33,331 bases of DNA from the NCBI GenBank assembly GCA_946185345.1, contig CAMHJC010000014.1, positions 1-33,331 on the forward strand. Direction: 5' to 3'. The stretch comes from an uncultured Clostridia bacterium. Its GTDB lineage: Bacteria; Bacillota; Clostridia; Oscillospirales; Acutalibacteraceae. The position numbers were made by a program, and so were the translations under genes. Positions 31,414 to 33,331 of the stretch are shown in pieces. The notes beneath the pieces were generated by a model. The model was not told where the DNA came from. It saw only the letters and a list, made by a program, of their open reading frames with translations, and ran no database searches. Each line of letters starts with the position of its first letter. The first letter of the stretch is position 1.

Positions 31414-32418
31414 ATGAAATCACTTTTAACGGACAATTCACTTTTTGACAGAATCGCCAACTCGGTCGTGAAGGACGCAAACGGCGACGATGTTCATCTG
31501 CCTGAGAATTTCAGGCTGCCTGAGCTTCCGGACGAGAAGCTCGCCAAATTTGCGGACGGAGCGATAGACGGCATCTATATTTACCACACACAGCATCACC
31601 CGATTTCTGATGAAGCTAAGGCCTTGCTGGTGAAAGCAATGAAGGCGGTCGGCAAAGGCAACCGTGAGGAAGCGCAGAAGCTTTTTGAGGAACTCGGACA
31701 AAAAGCAAGAGCCATTTCGATCATTGACGAACTGCAAACATATATTCTGGAGCACAAGGAGACCGTCCCTGCGGAAAAGGCCTTTAAATATGCCATCTAC
31801 GCCGCCTTCAATTCGAAGGACAGAGAGACGGTCAAATTTGCCCTGTCCATGCTGGAGCTGCTTCAGGTCAAAGACGATACCATGAAAGAAATGCTGCGTG
31901 TGCTGGGTCTTTCGGACGAATTCACGATATTTGTCATATTCATCATGCAGCAGTGGGAGAAGGCCAACGAGGAAATCTTCCGCCTTGCCAGAAAGACAAG
32001 CGGCTGGGGACGTATTCACGCTGTGGAACGTCTGATTCCCGAAACTCCCGAAATCAGGGACTGGCTGCTTCATGAAGGCATAGACAATCAAATACTGCCT
32101 TCCTACAGCTCACTCAACTGCTGGGAAGGCTCCGAAGCGGAGAATCTGCTTTTCGGCGATCAGATTACGCCCAAGGAATTCGCCGCCATCGGAAGGATCA
32201 TCGCTGCGCTGCTCGATGAAGGCCCCTGTCCGGGAATATCCGAGCTGGAAAGGGGCGATGAAATCGTCAAGGCATATCTGGTCAAGGGCAAAAGCATGCC
32301 GCACGAAGCGATTGACAAAAAGCTGATAGGATCGATTTTGGACATATACGGCGGTACGGACAAAGCCATTACGAAGCTTGCGAGGGCAGTTTCGGCAATG
32401 GTTGAGGATGATGCGTAA
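31414..32418 (+). CDS. Uncharacterised helical protein in the TerD operon
   Basis: A 334-residue soluble protein, mostly alpha-helical by composition and spacing of hydrophobic residues. It contains a strongly patterned segment RKTSGWGRIHAVERL followed by ETPEIRDWLLHEG, and later YSSLNCWEGSEAE. No catalytic, metal or nucleotide motif can be recognised, and no signal peptide or membrane segment is seen apart from one hydrophobic stretch (FTIFVIFIMQQW) that may be a buried helix. I recall homologues labelled limonene hydroxylase in databases, a label that nothing in this sequence supports, so I do not use it. It sits 31 bp after one TerD gene and 18 bp before another, which implies a joint role. 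GGAGG precedes the ATG. Confidence 0.85.
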   Translation: MKSLLTDNSLFDRIANSVVKDANGDDVHLPENFRLPELPDEKLAKFADGAIDGIYIYHTQHHPISDEAKALLVKAMKAVGKGNREEAQKLFEELGQKARAISIIDELQTYILEHKETVPAEKAFKYAIYAAFNSKDRETVKFALSMLELLQVKDDTMKEMLRVLGLSDEFTIFVIFIMQQWEKANEEIFRLARKTSGWGRIHAVERLIPETPEIRDWLLHEGIDNQILPSYSSLNCWEGSEAENLLFGDQITPKEFAAIGRIIAALLDEGPCPGISELERGDEIVKAYLVKGKSMPHEAIDKKLIGSILDIYGGTDKAITKLARAVSAMVEDDA

Positions 32419-32436
32419 AGAGAGGGAGCATTGACA

Positions 32437-32988
32437 ATGAAAAAACAGCTTGACAAAGGCACGGATTTAATCCGAGTAGGACTGAGATGGGATTGTGATG
32501 CGGATAACAGACTTGATCTGGATTTGTCAGCATTCCTGCTGGACGAAAAGGGACTTGCGCGCAGTGATGCGGATTTTGTCTTTTATAATAATCCCGTATC
32601 GGAAGACGAAGCGCTTGTCTACAGCGGCGATGACCGAAACGGCATAGTGGACGGAACCAACGAATCCATATTTGTCGATCTGAATAAAATTCCGCAGAAT
32701 GTGCAAAAAGCGGTTTTCTGTGTGACATTTGACGAATCGGAAGACGAGCGCTTCTTTGGTGAAGCAGAGAGCGTTGTGCTTAATGCGTGCGCTGTCACCG
32801 ATCCGTTTGACAAAGGCGGAGAGCCTTTTTGCTCGGTCGATCTGGCAGCCGATCATTCTCAGAGCAGTTCAATGGCGGTGCTGGAGCTCAGCCGTGCCGA
32901 TGATGCATGGTCATACGAAATGGTGTGCGAGAGTGCCGAATTCGGAATGATCGAGCTTTGCAGCCGATACGGGCTTGCAGTTGAGTAA
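32437..32988 (+). CDS. TerD-family protein with degenerate acidic loop
   Basis: A 183-residue second TerD-domain protein. The strand-rich fold is recognisable (LIRVGLRWDC, LDLDLSAFLLDEKG), and the calcium loop reads GDDRNGIVDGTNESIF: the two usual GE/GD residues (TGEGDG) are changed, so Ca2+ binding may be altered compared with the first copy at 30819. The ATG at 32437 is chosen because GAGGGAG lies 8 bases ahead; a TTG at 32431 is too close to that site. Last gene of the operon; terminator at 33011-33055. Confidence 0.88.
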   Translation: MKKQLDKGTDLIRVGLRWDCDADNRLDLDLSAFLLDEKGLARSDADFVFYNNPVSEDEALVYSGDDRNGIVDGTNESIFVDLNKIPQNVQKAVFCVTFDESEDERFFGEAESVVLNACAVTDPFDKGGEPFCSVDLAADHSQSSSMAVLELSRADDAWSYEMVCESAEFGMIELCSRYGLAVE

Positions 32989-33010
32989 AAGCGGACAGAT
33001 AAAATAGATT

Positions 33011-33055
33011 AACCGGCGTGCCGTCGCAAACTTATGCGGTATGCCGGTTTTGTTT
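33011..33055 (+). terminator. Terminator of the TerD operon
   Basis: AACCGGC/GCCGGTT with an inner UGCCG/CGGUA pairing (with G-U pairs), followed by TTTTGTTT. Confidence 0.85.
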
Positions 33056-33114
33056 GTGCGATAGAATGAACCGAAAAAAGAGTATTTTGCGCAAAGAGTA
33101 AAATTTTTTTCAAT

Positions 33115-33140
33115 GTATATAAATGAAGTATATAAATGAA
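33115..33140. repeat. Perfect 13-bp tandem duplication
   Basis: GTATATAAATGAA occurs twice head to tail in the AT-rich gap before the final promoter. No coding region lies in 33056-33331 (276 bp). Confidence 0.8.
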
Positions 33141-33257
33141 AAATACCCGGAGCAGTAAAACAGAGGAGAAGGTTAGTGCGTATTGCCGATAAAAGTTCAG
33201 GGAAACACAGCATATTCTACAAGGATAAAAAAAGACGAAAAAAACCTAAAAAAAGAC

Positions 33258-33286
33258 TTGACATTGGGACTCAGGTGTGGTAGAAT
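33258..33286 (+). promoter_or_regulatory. Strong promoter reading out of the window
   Basis: TTGACA (33258-33263), a 17-bp spacer and TAGAAT (33281-33286). No start codon with a ribosome site follows within the remaining 45 bases. The leader begins AGCAAAGCTGTCG, which resembles leaders of clostridial rRNA operons; this is a guess. Confidence 0.7.
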
Positions 33287-33331
33287 AGCAAAGCTGTCGA
33301 AAACGAAGCAGAGAGACGGAGCGAAAAAGCC

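Noticed and set aside
33115-33140. The 13-bp tandem duplication as a regulatory operator.
   Set aside because: It lies about 120 bp before the promoter in AT-rich DNA and shows no symmetry; a simple duplication is enough to explain it.

Overview
The window looks like a chromosomal segment of a gut-type Clostridia bacterium, most likely in the Ruminococcaceae/Oscillospiraceae. The reasons are moderate G+C, Gram-positive ribosome binding sites (AGGAGG), textbook sigma-A promoters (TTGACA-17-TATAAT), the four-gene glycogen cluster with a GlgD regulatory subunit, a CotH lipoprotein and an HPr-like protein without a catalytic His. No phage, transposase, CRISPR array, rRNA or tRNA gene is seen. The taxonomic call is an inference from gene content.

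Layout. (1) 1-3232, minus strand: ABC ATPase, ABC-2 permease and sensor histidine kinase, with no response regulator in the window. The segment is bounded by two copies of a short dispersed repeat with terminal inverted repeats; the copy at 1-50 is cut by the window edge. (2) 3232-6165, minus: a large CotH-kinase lipoprotein with three lamin-tail domains. (3) 6392-9121, plus: pgi, a small P-loop protein of unknown role, then yceD and rpmF. (4) 9241-13790, plus: a PDZ/radical-SAM/DUF512 protein, der, plsY and gpsA; ribosome assembly sits beside the first steps of phospholipid synthesis. (5) 13898-15600: a Cof-type HAD phosphatase and a TM1586-like nitroreductase. (6) 15674-23392, plus: pfkA, then glgB, glgC, glgD and glgA, so sugar phosphate metabolism and ADP-glucose-based glycogen synthesis lie together. 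(7) 23569-26218: an XRE regulator, a histidine phosphatase, an HPr-like protein and a dCMP deaminase-like protein, mostly single-gene units. (8) 26400-30670: a PMCA-like calcium P-type ATPase and a citrate synthase. (9) 30819-32988: two TerD-family proteins flanking an uncharacterised helical protein. (10) 33011-33331: a terminator and a strong promoter for something beyond the window, possibly a stable RNA operon.

How the genes work together. Pgi, PfkA and GlgBCDA sit at the glucose-6-phosphate branch point: carbon goes to glycolysis or, via glucose-1-phosphate and ADP-glucose, to glycogen. Two points in the glycogen cluster stand out. GlgB carries a 131-residue Lys/Ala/Pro/Glu tail resembling histone H1 or AlgP. 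GlgA has lost three residues known to be important in E. coli GlgA (K15, R300, E377), while GlgD is itself a degenerate paralogue of GlgC.

Most promising leads: the GlgA/GlgB peculiarities; the inverted-repeat element; a nested RNA-like structure and an operator-like dyad inside the promoter of the calcium ATPase; a hairpin leader in front of the HPr-like gene; and 11-bp-period direct repeats at the -35 regions of the ABC/kinase operon and of the TerD operon, typical of OmpR/PhoB-class activators. Nothing here is proven to be a new system; these are sequence-based leads.
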